Positions 1 through 6,661 of a stretch of 17,604 nucleotides of DNA are shown here, piece by piece. The notes beneath the pieces were generated by a model. That model was not told the origin of the DNA. It did no database searches and was given only the letters and a program-made list of their open reading frames with translations. A program made the translations under genes and the position numbers. The stretch comes from an uncultured Enorma sp. Its GTDB lineage: Bacteria; Actinomycetota; Coriobacteriia; Coriobacteriales; Coriobacteriaceae. The DNA lies in contig CAJLVH010000023.1 of the NCBI GenBank assembly GCA_905210055.1, positions 1 to 17,604 on the forward strand, given 5' to 3'. Position 1 is the stretch's first letter. The number at the start of each line of letters is the position of its first letter.

Positions 1-252
1 GCATGCCGCCTGGCCACTGGGCTTCGCGCTGCCAGCTACGAGCCGCTCCTCGAAACCACGGGCAACCAGCAGTTCTTCTGGGCCTCATGCGCCGAGGCGG
101 AGCAGCTTGCCGAAACCCTCGGCTGCGAGCCCACGGCCGGCGAAGACCCGCGGGGAGCAAGCCGCGAGCTCGTGCGCTTCGTCACGAGCTGGGCTACGCC
201 CGAGGAGGCTGTGAGCGAGGCCATCGCGTTCGCCGCATCGCTTCGCGCGTAG
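1..252 (+). CDS. C-terminal fragment of probable low-specificity L-threonine aldolase
   Basis: The window opens inside a frame-1 coding region that ends with TAG at 250-252 (83 residues visible). The segment with TGNQQFFW followed by LVRFVTSWATPEEAV resembles the C-terminal small domain of PLP-dependent low-specificity threonine aldolases (beta-eliminating lyase family), where an NQQF segment and a VRFVTSWAT..E.V segment recur. These enzymes cleave threonine or allo-threonine to glycine and acetaldehyde in the cytosol. The PLP lysine and the catalytic core lie outside the window, so the assignment rests on the tail alone. The next gene, pyruvate kinase, converges on it across a 176-bp gap with a hairpin. 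Another fold-type I PLP enzyme remains possible. Confidence 0.6.
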   Translation, partial: ACRLATGLRAASYEPLLETTGNQQFFWASCAEAEQLAETLGCEPTAGEDPRGASRELVRFVTSWATPEEAVSEAIAFAASLRA

Positions 253-345
253 GCGATATCCTTCGCGGCAGGACGCCAAACAAGACCGTTCGTCGCACTT
301 CTTCATGACGAAACCGATACAAGACGGGGCGGGGTCGTTGGTCTT

Positions 346-390
346 GATCTCGGGGCGGGTGTTGCCGGGGTGGCAGCCCCCGCCCTGATC
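346..390. terminator. GC-rich hairpin between convergent genes
   Basis: Arms GGGCGGG (353-359) and CCCGCCC (379-385) pair exactly, with an inner TGCC/GGCA pair and outer GATC/GATC pair. It sits between the end of the threonine aldolase (252) and the end of pyruvate kinase (429), so it could end transcription from both sides. There is no clear T-tract on either strand, so intrinsic termination is inferred only from position and stem strength. The rest of the 253-428 gap shows nothing recognisable. Confidence 0.5.
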
Positions 391-428
391 GTTAACGACT
401 CTAAACGTTTCGCCTCTGCTTGCCCTCG

Positions 429-1889
429 CTACGATACCTGCGAGACATACACCACGTTCGTCGAAACTTGCTTGCCGTTGTGCTTCACCTTCACCGCAGG
501 GTCACCGGCAGTCACGACCACCAAGTCGCCCGGCTTCGCGATGCCCGTCATCTTGGCCTCGACCACGGCGTTGTCGACCACGTAAGCGAGGCTGCCCACG
601 GAACGACCGGAGAGCATGGGCTCGACGCCCCAGTACACGGTCATCTTCGTCACGGCCCACTCGTTGGGCGTCACGGCCTGGATGGGCAGGACGGGACGGA
701 AGTTCGACACGAGGCGCGCTGAGCGGCCGGAGTTCGTGGGGGTGAGAATCGCCTTGGCGCCCACGTTGAATGCCGTGGTCACTGCAGCAAGACCCACCGC
801 TGCGTTCACGATGTTACGGCCGGGGTCGATCGCGTCGAAGTCGAACGGCTTGTGCTCAGGTATGGTCGCCTCGGCGGTAAGGGCGATCTGCGCCATCATC
901 TTCACAGCCTCGAGCGGGTACTTGCCGGCAGCGGACTCGCCGGAGAGCATCGTGGCATCCGTGCCGTCCGCGATGGCGTTCGCGACGTCTGTGACCTCGG
1001 CGCGCGTGGGGCGCGGGTTGCGGATCATCGAGTCGAGCATCTGCGTCGCCGTAATGACCGGCTTGCATGCAGCGTTGCACTTGCTGATGATCTCCTTCTG
1101 GATGGTGGGGCACACCTCGGGCGCGACCTCAACGCCCAGGTCGCCGCGGGCGACCATGATACCGTCGGAGACCTTCAAGATTTCGTCGAAGTTGTAGACC
1201 GCGAGCGCGCACTCGATCTTCGGGAAGATATCGACATGCTCGCCGCCGTTCTCGCGGCAAAGCTCGCGAATCTCCTTCACGCCCGCAGCATCGCGGATGA
1301 ACGAGGCGGCGATGAAGTCGATGCCCTCCTCGAGGCCGAAGAGGATGTCCGCTCGATCCTGCTCGGTCATGCTCGGAAGCGAGAGGTGCGCGTTCGGGAC
1401 GTTCACGCCCTTCTTCTCACCCAGAGCGCCGCCGTTCTCGACGGTGCAGTGGATGTCCTGGCCGTCGATCTTGTCGACGGTAAGGCCGATGAGGCCGTCA
1501 TCGATGAGGATGGTACCGCCCTCGTGAACCTCGCGCGGCAGCTCGAGATGATCGAGGTAGAAATGCTCAGAGGTGCCCAGGAGCTCCTCGCTCGTCTCTG
1601 CCGCCGTCACCACGACCTTGGAACCAGTCTCGAGCATCACCTTGCCGTGACCCTCGAGGAAGCCCGTGCGAATCTCGGGGCCCTTGGTATCGAGCAGGAT
1701 ACCGACGGGGATGTTGAGCTCGCGCGAGATGCGCTTCACGCGCTCCATGCGCTCGTGATGCTCCTCATGGCTTCCATGGCTGAAATTGAAGCGGGCGACG
1801 TTCATACCCGCGAGAATCATCTCACGCAGGATGTTCTCGTCGTCACACGCCGGGCCCATCGTGCACACGATCTTGGTGCGCTTGTTCAT
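429..1889 (-). CDS. pyk: pyruvate kinase
   Basis: Cytosolic glycolytic enzyme that transfers phosphate from PEP to ADP, giving pyruvate and ATP. The 486-residue product starts MNKRTKIVCTMGPA and shows the N-terminal NVARFNFSHG substrate segment (about 30-39), KGPEIRTG, the PKIECALA lysine/glutamate region, ARGDLGVE, and the ATQMLDSMIRNPRPTRAEV signature. It lacks the extra C-terminal PEP-utiliser domain of some Bacillus enzymes. An ATG four codons upstream (1901) is open, but its codons form the GGAGG ribosome binding site for the ATG at 1889, which also matches the family N-terminus. A strong terminator at 1998-2041 separates it from the HAD gene, so it should have its own promoter in 1890-1997. 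A TTGATA at about 1955 on the minus strand could be a -35, but no good -10 follows. Confidence 0.97.
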   Translation of the reverse strand: MNKRTKIVCTMGPACDDENILREMILAGMNVARFNFSHGSHEEHHERMERVKRISRELNIPVGILLDTKGPEIRTGFLEGHGKVMLETGSKVVVTAAETSEELLGTSEHFYLDHLELPREVHEGGTILIDDGLIGLTVDKIDGQDIHCTVENGGALGEKKGVNVPNAHLSLPSMTEQDRADILFGLEEGIDFIAASFIRDAAGVKEIRELCRENGGEHVDIFPKIECALAVYNFDEILKVSDGIMVARGDLGVEVAPEVCPTIQKEIISKCNAACKPVITATQMLDSMIRNPRPTRAEVTDVANAIADGTDATMLSGESAAGKYPLEAVKMMAQIALTAEATIPEHKPFDFDAIDPGRNIVNAAVGLAAVTTAFNVGAKAILTPTNSGRSARLVSNFRPVLPIQAVTPNEWAVTKMTVYWGVEPMLSGRSVGSLAYVVDNAVVEAKMTGIAKPGDLVVVTAGDPAVKVKHNGKQVSTNVVYVSQVS

Positions 1890-1997
1890 GCATGCCTCCA
1901 TTTGGTTCGTCGTCGGATCTCTCGTGCCAATACGTCTAACCGATATATCAGTCTATCAAACGAGCGCGCCCTCTGCGGCGAACCCTGACGATTGCCT

Positions 1998-2041
1998 AAC
2001 AAAATGCGGCACGAGGGAAACAAAGCTGCCCTCGTGCCGCA
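1998..2041 (-). terminator. Rho-independent terminator after the HAD phosphatase gene
   Basis: Perfect 13-bp arms TGCGGCACGAGGG (2005-2017) and CCCTCGTGCCGCA (2029-2041) enclose an 11-nt loop. Read on the minus strand the stem is followed at once by TTTTGTT. It therefore ends transcripts coming from the HAD gene (stop at 2184) before pyk. The plus-strand side lacks a T-run. Confidence 0.88.
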
Positions 2042-2048
2042 TAGGTTT

Positions 2049-2172
2049 GGTTGCGCGGGTTGGTGGGGGGTGTTCCATCCAACCCATTATTCGATTTGCG
2101 TATGCGCGAGAGATAGCATGGATTGGTAAACATGGGTTGGAGGGAACACGTCCCCAACCAACCCGCGCAACC
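2049..2172. repeat. 124-bp inverted-repeat element (MITE-like or composite REP)
   Basis: Left arm 2049-2086 begins GGTTGCGCGGGTTGG and ends ATCCAACCCA. Right arm 2133-2172 begins TGGGTTGGAGGGAACACG and ends AACCCGCGCAACC. The two are near-perfect reverse complements over 38-40 bp, with two small gaps/mismatches, around a 46-bp spacer. Each arm is itself roughly palindromic (GGGTTGG...CCAACCC). The right-arm core recurs at 6617-6657. The element lies 11 bp past the HAD stop codon. No coding capacity is visible. It could be a small non-autonomous mobile element or two facing REP units. Confidence 0.75.
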
Positions 2173-2183
2173 ACCCATCCCTG

Positions 2184-2810
2184 TTACTCGGCTGATAGCA
2201 ACGCCGCAAGGTCTTCTGGTTCCTGAAGCACGTGAGGTGCGCCCTCAACAGGCTGCGCGGCTCCCCAGCTTGCAAGCGCAAAGTCGACGCCGGCGGCACG
2301 CGCGCACTGCATGTCGTAGATGGTATCGCCCACGTAGAGCGTCTCGCCCGGCGCGGCTTCCGTACGACGCAGGTATTCGAGCATCGGCTCCGGCTCAGGC
2401 TTATGCCGCTCGGTATCTTCCACCAAAATGCGCACGGGGAAGAACGGGTCGAGTCCCAGCGGCGTGACCTCGTCTGCATACTCGCCGCGCTCGCGCGAAG
2501 AGACGATACCGAGAGCACATCCCAGATCTTGTAGGCACTCGAGTGTCTCAACGATACCCGGGAATACCGTGATCTGATCTGCCAGCTTACCGGCGAGCTC
2601 GCGCCAGCGCACAAGCGCGGCGGGATCGGTGATGCACAGCTTGCGCAAAGCGTTCTCGCCGGGAATGCCCGTAGAGAAATACAGATCCTCGATAGATGGT
2701 CGCGAGCCGGTGTACTCCTCCACCACCTGCTGGAGCGAACCCAGAGCCGACATCCTCGAGTCCACAAGCGTGCCGTCGACATCGAATACTACGTGCGTGC
2801 ACTTCAACAT
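2184..2810 (-). CDS. HAD-family phosphatase (phosphoglycolate phosphatase/PpaX-like)
   Basis: Cytosolic phosphohydrolase of 208 residues. Motif I is FDVDGTLVDS with Asp10 as nucleophile and Asp12 as acid/base; motif II is IVSS (about 103); motif III is the Lys in RHKPEPEPML; motif IV is VGDTIYDMQCA. A helical cap domain between motifs I and II makes it subclass I, as in Gph, PpaX and beta-phosphoglucomutase. The substrate cannot be read from the sequence; phosphoglycolate, pyrophosphate or a sugar phosphate are all possible. The ATG at 2810 has a G-rich stretch (GGGGGA) about 6 nt upstream. It is divergent from cutC across 92 bp and ends before the inverted-repeat element and terminator. Confidence 0.85.
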   Translation of the reverse strand: MLKCTHVVFDVDGTLVDSRMSALGSLQQVVEEYTGSRPSIEDLYFSTGIPGENALRKLCITDPAALVRWRELAGKLADQITVFPGIVETLECLQDLGCALGIVSSRERGEYADEVTPLGLDPFFPVRILVEDTERHKPEPEPMLEYLRRTEAAPGETLYVGDTIYDMQCARAAGVDFALASWGAAQPVEGAPHVLQEPEDLAALLSAE

Positions 2811-2860
2811 GCAGCGTCCCCCTACGCGTTGGCTTACCCCATGGGAGGTACCTCGTTAGG

Positions 2861-2866
2861 TACAAT
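2861..2866 (+). promoter_or_regulatory. candidate -10 box for cutC
   Basis: TACAAT lies 36 bp upstream of the cutC ATG, just after a perfect palindrome GAGGTACCTC in the short divergent gap. No convincing -35 is found at 16-18 bp, so this is only a weak candidate. Confidence 0.3.
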
Positions 2867-2902
2867 GTTCGAGTATATATTCTCTTCGAAAATGGATACG
2901 CC

Positions 2903-3607
2903 ATGGAGCTGCTCAAAGAATTCTGCGCCGAGAACATGGAGCGCGTGCCCGCCGCTATCGAAGCCGGTGCGAAACGCATCGAGCTGTGCGACAACCTTGC
3001 GGTGGGCGGCACCTCGCCGAGCTTCGGCGTTATTCAGGGAGCCGTCGCATACTGCTCGCCACGCGACATCGCGGTGATGACGATGGTGCGGCCTCGCGGT
3101 GGCAACTTCGTATATTCAGACGCCGAAAAAGACATGATGCGCGAAGACCTGCGCGTGGCGCGCGCCCTTGGCGTGACGGGCGTGGTCTTCGGCTGCCTTA
3201 CGAGCGATGACGCACACGGCTACCGACTCGATGAAGATTTCACTGCCGAGCTTGTTGGGCTTGCCAAGGCACCGCTCGACAAGTGCGGTGTCCCGCTCCA
3301 TGGTGCCTCGACCGCTCCCGTTGCCGTCACGTTCCACATGGCCTTCGACGAGCTTGAAGGCGCCGAGCAAGAGCACGCCATCGATGTCTTGGCGAATCTT
3401 GGCGTTGAGCGCATCCTCACCCATGGCGGACGCGCCGGCACGCCCATCGTCGCGAACCTCGATCGCTTGCGCGAACTCATCGCCTATGCCGATGGTCGCC
3501 TCGCCATTCTCCCCGGCGCTGGAATCACCTACGAAAACGTCGAAGACATCGCCCGCGCGCTCGACGTACACGAATGCCACGGCACCAAGATCGTGCAGCT
3601 CAGGTAG
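2903..3607 (+). CDS. cutC: CutC-family protein
   Basis: The 234-residue product starts MELLKEFCAENMERVPAAIEAG, followed by RIELCDNLAVGGTSPSFG, MVRPRGGNFVYSDAE and the C-terminal TIM-barrel segments ILTHGGR and ILPGAGIT, all typical of CutC proteins. The family was named for copper tolerance in E. coli, but its biochemical role is unsettled. The usual family length is about 240-250, so this is full length. The ATG at 2903 was chosen because it matches the family N-terminus and no other in-frame start lies close upstream; the ribosome binding site is weak. It is divergent from the HAD gene and convergent with the aldolase gene. Confidence 0.9.
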   Translation: MELLKEFCAENMERVPAAIEAGAKRIELCDNLAVGGTSPSFGVIQGAVAYCSPRDIAVMTMVRPRGGNFVYSDAEKDMMREDLRVARALGVTGVVFGCLTSDDAHGYRLDEDFTAELVGLAKAPLDKCGVPLHGASTAPVAVTFHMAFDELEGAEQEHAIDVLANLGVERILTHGGRAGTPIVANLDRLRELIAYADGRLAILPGAGITYENVEDIARALDVHECHGTKIVQLR

Positions 3608-3694
3608 CGCCAGCAACGAACCTCCTCGCCGTCCCACCCGCAATGTAAACCGCGCGGAACCCCGCTGGTCGACCCGCCCGCGCACCCGACGTCG

Positions 3695-3726
3695 CGTGTC
3701 GCGCGAGCGAAGCGTCGCGCGCCACG
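3695..3726. repeat. GC-rich inverted repeat after cutC
   Basis: Arms of 11 bp (3695-3705 and 3716-3726) read CGTGTCGCGCG and CGCGCGCCACG with one mismatch around a 10-nt loop. It is 88 bp past the cutC stop in a convergent gap and may help end transcription. A smaller perfect hairpin, TCCTCG/CGAGGA, follows at 3743-3756. No T-tract is present. Confidence 0.45.
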
Positions 3727-3756
3727 TCCCATCTCCTGCACCTCCTCGCACGAGGA

Positions 3757-3871
3757 CGTCAACGCAGGGAGCCCCCGGATCCTCCCCTGAGCGATTCCGC
3801 AGCTGCGGTGCGAAGCTCCGCAGCGAGGACAAGCGAAGGAGAGGATCCGGGGGCTCCCGATCAGGTTGACG
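3757..3871. repeat. 115-bp long hairpin past the aldolase stop codon
   Basis: Two nested perfect arm pairs are visible: CGTCAAC (3757-3763) with GTTGACG (3865-3871), and an 18-bp arm at 3767-3784 (GGGAGCCCCCGGATCCTC) with its exact complement at 3841-3858. The 56-bp interior holds further pairing: CCGCAGCTGCGG is a palindrome and CTGCGG pairs with a later CCGCAG. It lies 10 bp beyond the aldolase stop (3882) and closes the whole amino-sugar transcript. It could be a terminator, a 3' stability element or a small mobile repeat. Confidence 0.7.
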
Positions 3872-3881
3872 CCTTCAGCGC

Positions 3882-4733
3882 CTACGCGCGGCCGACCGAC
3901 CCGAGGTTCTCCATGCGGATCTTCACGATCTTGGTAATCTCGGCCATGCCCTGCTTAGCAGGCTTCTTCGGATCGAAGACGTTCGGGTTCTCGGCCATGA
4001 ACGTCATGTAGCCCTTGGTGTAGGCCTGACGCAGCTCGGTGGCGTAGTTCACCTTGCAAATGCCGTTCTTGACGGCCTCGGCGACCTGCTCATCGGGCAC
4101 ACCGGAGGTGCCGTGGAGCACGAGCGGCACGTCGACAGCAGCACGGATGGCCTTCACGACGTCCTGCTCGATGTGCGGGGTCTCGGTGTAGACGCCGTGC
4201 GCGGTGCCCACGCCGATGGCGAGCGACGTGCAGCCGGTGCGCTCGACGAACTCCTTGGCCTCGTCCGGGTCGGTGTAGGGGTTCTCGCCCTCGACCGCCG
4301 GGCCATCGTCCTCCTTGCCACCGACCTTGCCGAGCTCGGCCTCGACGGGCCCGCCCATGGCGCGGCCGGCGTCGGCGACGAGCTTGGTGAGGGCGATATT
4401 GTCCTCGAAGGTCTCGTGGGAGCCGTCGATCATGACGGAGGTGTAGCCCGTGCGCAGAGCCTGCATGCAGCGGTCATAGCCGTCGCCGTGGTCGAGGTGG
4501 AGAGCCACCGGCACGCTCGCGCGCTCGGCCGCGGCCTTCACCATGCCGTAGAAGTAGTCCAAGCCGGCGGTCTTGATGGTGCCGGGCGTCGTCTGCATGA
4601 TCACCGGGGACTTCGTCTCCTCGGCAGCCGCAAGCACGGCCATGACGAACTCGAGGTTCTCAACGTTGAACGCGCCGACTGCATAGCCGTTCTTCTGCGC
4701 GTCAAGCAGCATTTCCTTCGTCGTTACCAGCAT
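3882..4733 (-). CDS. gatY/kbaY: class II ketose-bisphosphate aldolase (tagatose-1,6-bisphosphate aldolase type)
   Basis: Zinc-dependent aldolase of 283 residues that would split tagatose-1,6-bisphosphate into DHAP and glyceraldehyde-3-phosphate. LHLDHGD gives Asp81 (catalytic) and His82 (zinc); GTAHGVY gives His179 and LVLHGTSG gives His207, the other two zinc ligands. KVNYATELR near the C-terminus is the phosphate-binding segment. Family length is about 284. The ATG at 4733 follows AAAGGAG at a good distance. It is the last gene of the minus-strand locus, after the LacC-like kinase. Fructose-1,6-bisphosphate aldolase activity is the main alternative; the tagatose assignment rests on the AgaS and kinase neighbours. 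Confidence 0.88.
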   Translation of the reverse strand: MLVTTKEMLLDAQKNGYAVGAFNVENLEFVMAVLAAAEETKSPVIMQTTPGTIKTAGLDYFYGMVKAAAERASVPVALHLDHGDGYDRCMQALRTGYTSVMIDGSHETFEDNIALTKLVADAGRAMGGPVEAELGKVGGKEDDGPAVEGENPYTDPDEAKEFVERTGCTSLAIGVGTAHGVYTETPHIEQDVVKAIRAAVDVPLVLHGTSGVPDEQVAEAVKNGICKVNYATELRQAYTKGYMTFMAENPNVFDPKKPAKQGMAEITKIVKIRMENLGSVGRA

Positions 4734-4754
4734 GTTATGTCTCCTTTCTGGTAT

Positions 4755-4783
4755 CTGCCAAAAGGGACTGTCCCTCTTGGCAG
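4755..4783. repeat. palindromic repeat with GGGACTGTCCC core (copy 1)
   Basis: Fourteen-base arms flank a single central T (4769) with one mismatch; the core is GGGACTGTCCC and the ends are CTGCCAA/TTGGCAG. It sits in the 97-bp gap between the kinase stop and the aldolase ribosome binding site. The same core recurs with different flanks at 4807-4833. Confidence 0.7.
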
Positions 4784-4806
4784 GCTAAGACCTGTCCCAA
4801 CTGTCA

Positions 4807-4833
4807 TGACATTGGGGACTGTCCCCAATGTCA
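4807..4833. repeat. perfect 27-bp palindrome with GGGACTGTCCC core, overlapping the kinase stop codon
   Basis: Thirteen-base arms TGACATTGGGGAC and GTCCCCAATGTCA flank a central T (4820) with no mismatch. The last three bases (4831-4833) are the TGA stop of the kinase read on the minus strand. The centre is 51 bp from that of copy 1. In RNA it would form a stem starting at the stop codon. Confidence 0.8.
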
Positions 4834-5766
4834 GGCCTTGGTCACTTCGATGGCGTTGTAGATCTCGTCCCAGGCATCCATCACCAGATGACCCGTCTGA
4901 GGATCCATGGCGTTGAGCGTGCCGCAGGTGTTGCCGCAGCGCAGCACTTCGGCATCGTCCGCACTGGCGGCGATGGCATGTGCGAAGCCCGCGATGGTCG
5001 AGTCGCCCGAACCGGTAGCGTTCACGCATTCGATACGCGGGGCGACCACACGGTAGCGCGCCCCCTCATGGAAGGCGACCGCACCGGCAGCGCCCATGGT
5101 CACGACGACCCACGAGATGCCTGCAAATCGCTCGTCCGCCTCAAGCGCCTGCTGAAGCGCCGGGAGGTCATCTGGGGTGAACGACGTGCCCAGAAGCCCG
5201 TTGATCTCCGTGAGGTTGGGCTTCACGAGCGTAGGCTTCACCGGAGCTGCGAGCGCGGCGTCGAGCGCAGCGCCCGAGGTATCGAGCAGCACCGGCTTAC
5301 CGGCATCGACCGCGGTCTTCACCATGCCGGCGTAGCAATTCGCCGAGACGCCCTTGGGAAGGCTACCCGAGATGGTCACACAATCGGCCTGCTGCACGAG
5401 GTCAGCGTAGTTCGTGAGGAACGCCTCGAGCTCCTCTTCGCTCACCGTAGGGCCGCTCTCCAAAAGCTCCGTCTGGTTCCCGTCGTGCAGAAGCGCGATG
5501 CAGGTGCGGCTCTCGCCCGCAATGGGCGTAAAGCGATGCGCGATACCGTCGGCATCCATGAGGTCGCCCAGGTACGCACCGGAATGCCCGCCCAAGAGGC
5601 CGGTTGCCACCACGTCGTCACCCAGCTGCACGAGCACGCGGCTCACGTTGAGCCCCTTGCCGCCCGCGGTCTTCTGCGGTGTCACGCGGTTCACGTCATC
5701 GACCACAAGGTGTTCGACCTCGTAACGCGTATCGATCGACGGGTTCATGGTCACGGTAAGAATCAT
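4831..5766 (-). CDS. lacC: PfkB-family tagatose-6-phosphate kinase / 1-phosphofructokinase
   Basis: Cytosolic kinase of 311 residues, expected to phosphorylate tagatose-6-P to tagatose-1,6-bisphosphate with ATP. It has the LacC/FruK N-terminus (ILTVTMNPSID), the PfkB signature 1 segment TAGGKGLNVSR (33-43), and signature 2 NATGSGDSTIAGF with catalytic Asp255 and the anion-hole glycines before it. The ATG at 5766 is chosen over one 11 codons upstream because AGGGAGG lies just before it and the family starts here. Its stop codon is part of a 27-bp palindrome. LacC and FruK cannot be parted by motif; the aldolase and AgaS neighbours favour the tagatose role. Confidence 0.87.
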   Translation of the reverse strand: MILTVTMNPSIDTRYEVEHLVVDDVNRVTPQKTAGGKGLNVSRVLVQLGDDVVATGLLGGHSGAYLGDLMDADGIAHRFTPIAGESRTCIALLHDGNQTELLESGPTVSEEELEAFLTNYADLVQQADCVTISGSLPKGVSANCYAGMVKTAVDAGKPVLLDTSGAALDAALAAPVKPTLVKPNLTEINGLLGTSFTPDDLPALQQALEADERFAGISWVVVTMGAAGAVAFHEGARYRVVAPRIECVNATGSGDSTIAGFAHAIAASADDAEVLRCGNTCGTLNAMDPQTGHLVMDAWDEIYNAIEVTKA

Positions 5767-5823
5767 GCGCCCTCCCTTTCTGGAACGCCGCGAGCCCACG
5801 CCGCAACGGAGCTCGCCGCGAGT

Positions 5824-6537
5824 TTAATACTCGGCCAATCGATCTTTGAACTGATCGAGCAGGCGCTGGTTGAATTCCGGGCCGCCGTCGACGTTCGCGC
5901 TCATGTAGAGCGGCGGAACCACGCCGCGCTCGAGCAGGATGTCGAGCGACTCCATGACGACGCAATCGAGCAGGAGGCATCCGGTGTAGAGCGAGGTGCC
6001 GCCCACCTTGGTGGCAATACCCTCGACCTCGAGCGCCGCATCGCCGAACGTGCTCTTGTTGTCGAGCACCACGTCGGCGCATTCGAAGAGGCGCTTGCCT
6101 GTCTTGCTGCGCGACGTGCCCGCGGCAGAGACCTCGCGCGCCGTCACGGCGATCACGGGAATCCCCGCCTCTTGCGCGTGCATTGCGAGCTCCACTGGCA
6201 AGGGGTTGCGGCCGGAGTTCGAGATGAGCACGAGGCAATCCTCTTCGCGCACGTCGAGCTTGAGCCAGAACTGGTCGCCCACGCCGTCGAGCATCTCATA
6301 GATGCCGAGTGCCGGCTCGCGCACGATCTTCGTCTGGATGTAGCCGCCCGCGCGGCCGCAGATCTCGAGCGCGTTCGCATGGCTGTGGCCGGAGCCGAAG
6401 GCGCGGATGATACCGCCGCGCTCGATGGTATCGGCGAAGATCACGGCTGCGGCGTGGATTGCCTCGTCCTGACCTTCTGTCACCTCATCGAGGCGTCGAA
6501 GAATCTCTGCTTTGAAACGCTCAGCTGTCTTGAGCAC
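5824..6537 (-). CDS. SIS-domain phosphosugar-binding protein of unknown substrate (UPF0309-like)
   Basis: The 237-residue protein has one sugar isomerase (SIS) domain: FGSGHSHANALEICGRAGG (47-65) and SNSGRNPLP (106-114) bind phosphosugars in this fold. The pattern matches the short SIS proteins grouped as UPF0309, whose reaction is not established. It lacks the paired SIS domains of GlmS or AgaS, so it would act as a dimer. The start is GTG at 6537 behind AAGGAGG, only 4 nt away. Upstream is nagA across 124 bp with a hairpin repeat; downstream is lacC across 57 bp. It may isomerise, epimerise or remove a group from an amino-sugar phosphate, or regulate the pathway. Confidence 0.8.
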   Translation of the reverse strand: MLKTAERFKAEILRRLDEVTEGQDEAIHAAAVIFADTIERGGIIRAFGSGHSHANALEICGRAGGYIQTKIVREPALGIYEMLDGVGDQFWLKLDVREEDCLVLISNSGRNPLPVELAMHAQEAGIPVIAVTAREVSAAGTSRSKTGKRLFECADVVLDNKSTFGDAALEVEGIATKVGGTSLYTGCLLLDCVVMESLDILLERGVVPPLYMSANVDGGPEFNQRLLDQFKDRLAEY

Positions 6538-6616
6538 GGTTCCTCCTTACGGAATTTGCTCCTTGGGCGGAAATGTTGCCAAACGTGCCGACGGCAGGCA
6601 GGCAACAAGGGTGGAA

Positions 6617-6657
6617 TACATGGGTTGGAAGGAACACGTCCCCAACCAACCCATGTA
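6617..6657. repeat. 41-bp hairpin repeat with TGGGTTGG arms after nagA
   Basis: Perfect 12-bp arms TACATGGGTTGG (6617-6628) and CCAACCCATGTA (6646-6657) enclose a loop containing GGAACACGTCCCC. The core matches the right arm of the 2049-2172 element almost base for base, which defines a repeat family within this window. It begins 4 bp past the nagA stop (6662). Confidence 0.8.
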
Positions 6658-6661
6658 CCGG

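Noticed and set aside
1890..1997. pyk promoter using TTGATA as the -35
   Set aside because: No acceptable -10 hexamer was found at 16-18 bp spacing, so it is not listed as a feature.
4749..4760. TGGTATCTGCCA as a third HutC-type operator upstream of the aldolase
   Set aside because: One half-site is imperfect (GCCA), it lies next to the ribosome site, and the GCCA half is part of the 4755-4783 palindrome arm.
4831..5766. Calling the kinase FruK (1-phosphofructokinase) of a fructose system
   Set aside because: No fructose-type PTS genes are present, and the neighbours AgaS and GatY-type aldolase fit tagatose-6-P kinase better, although motifs alone cannot decide.
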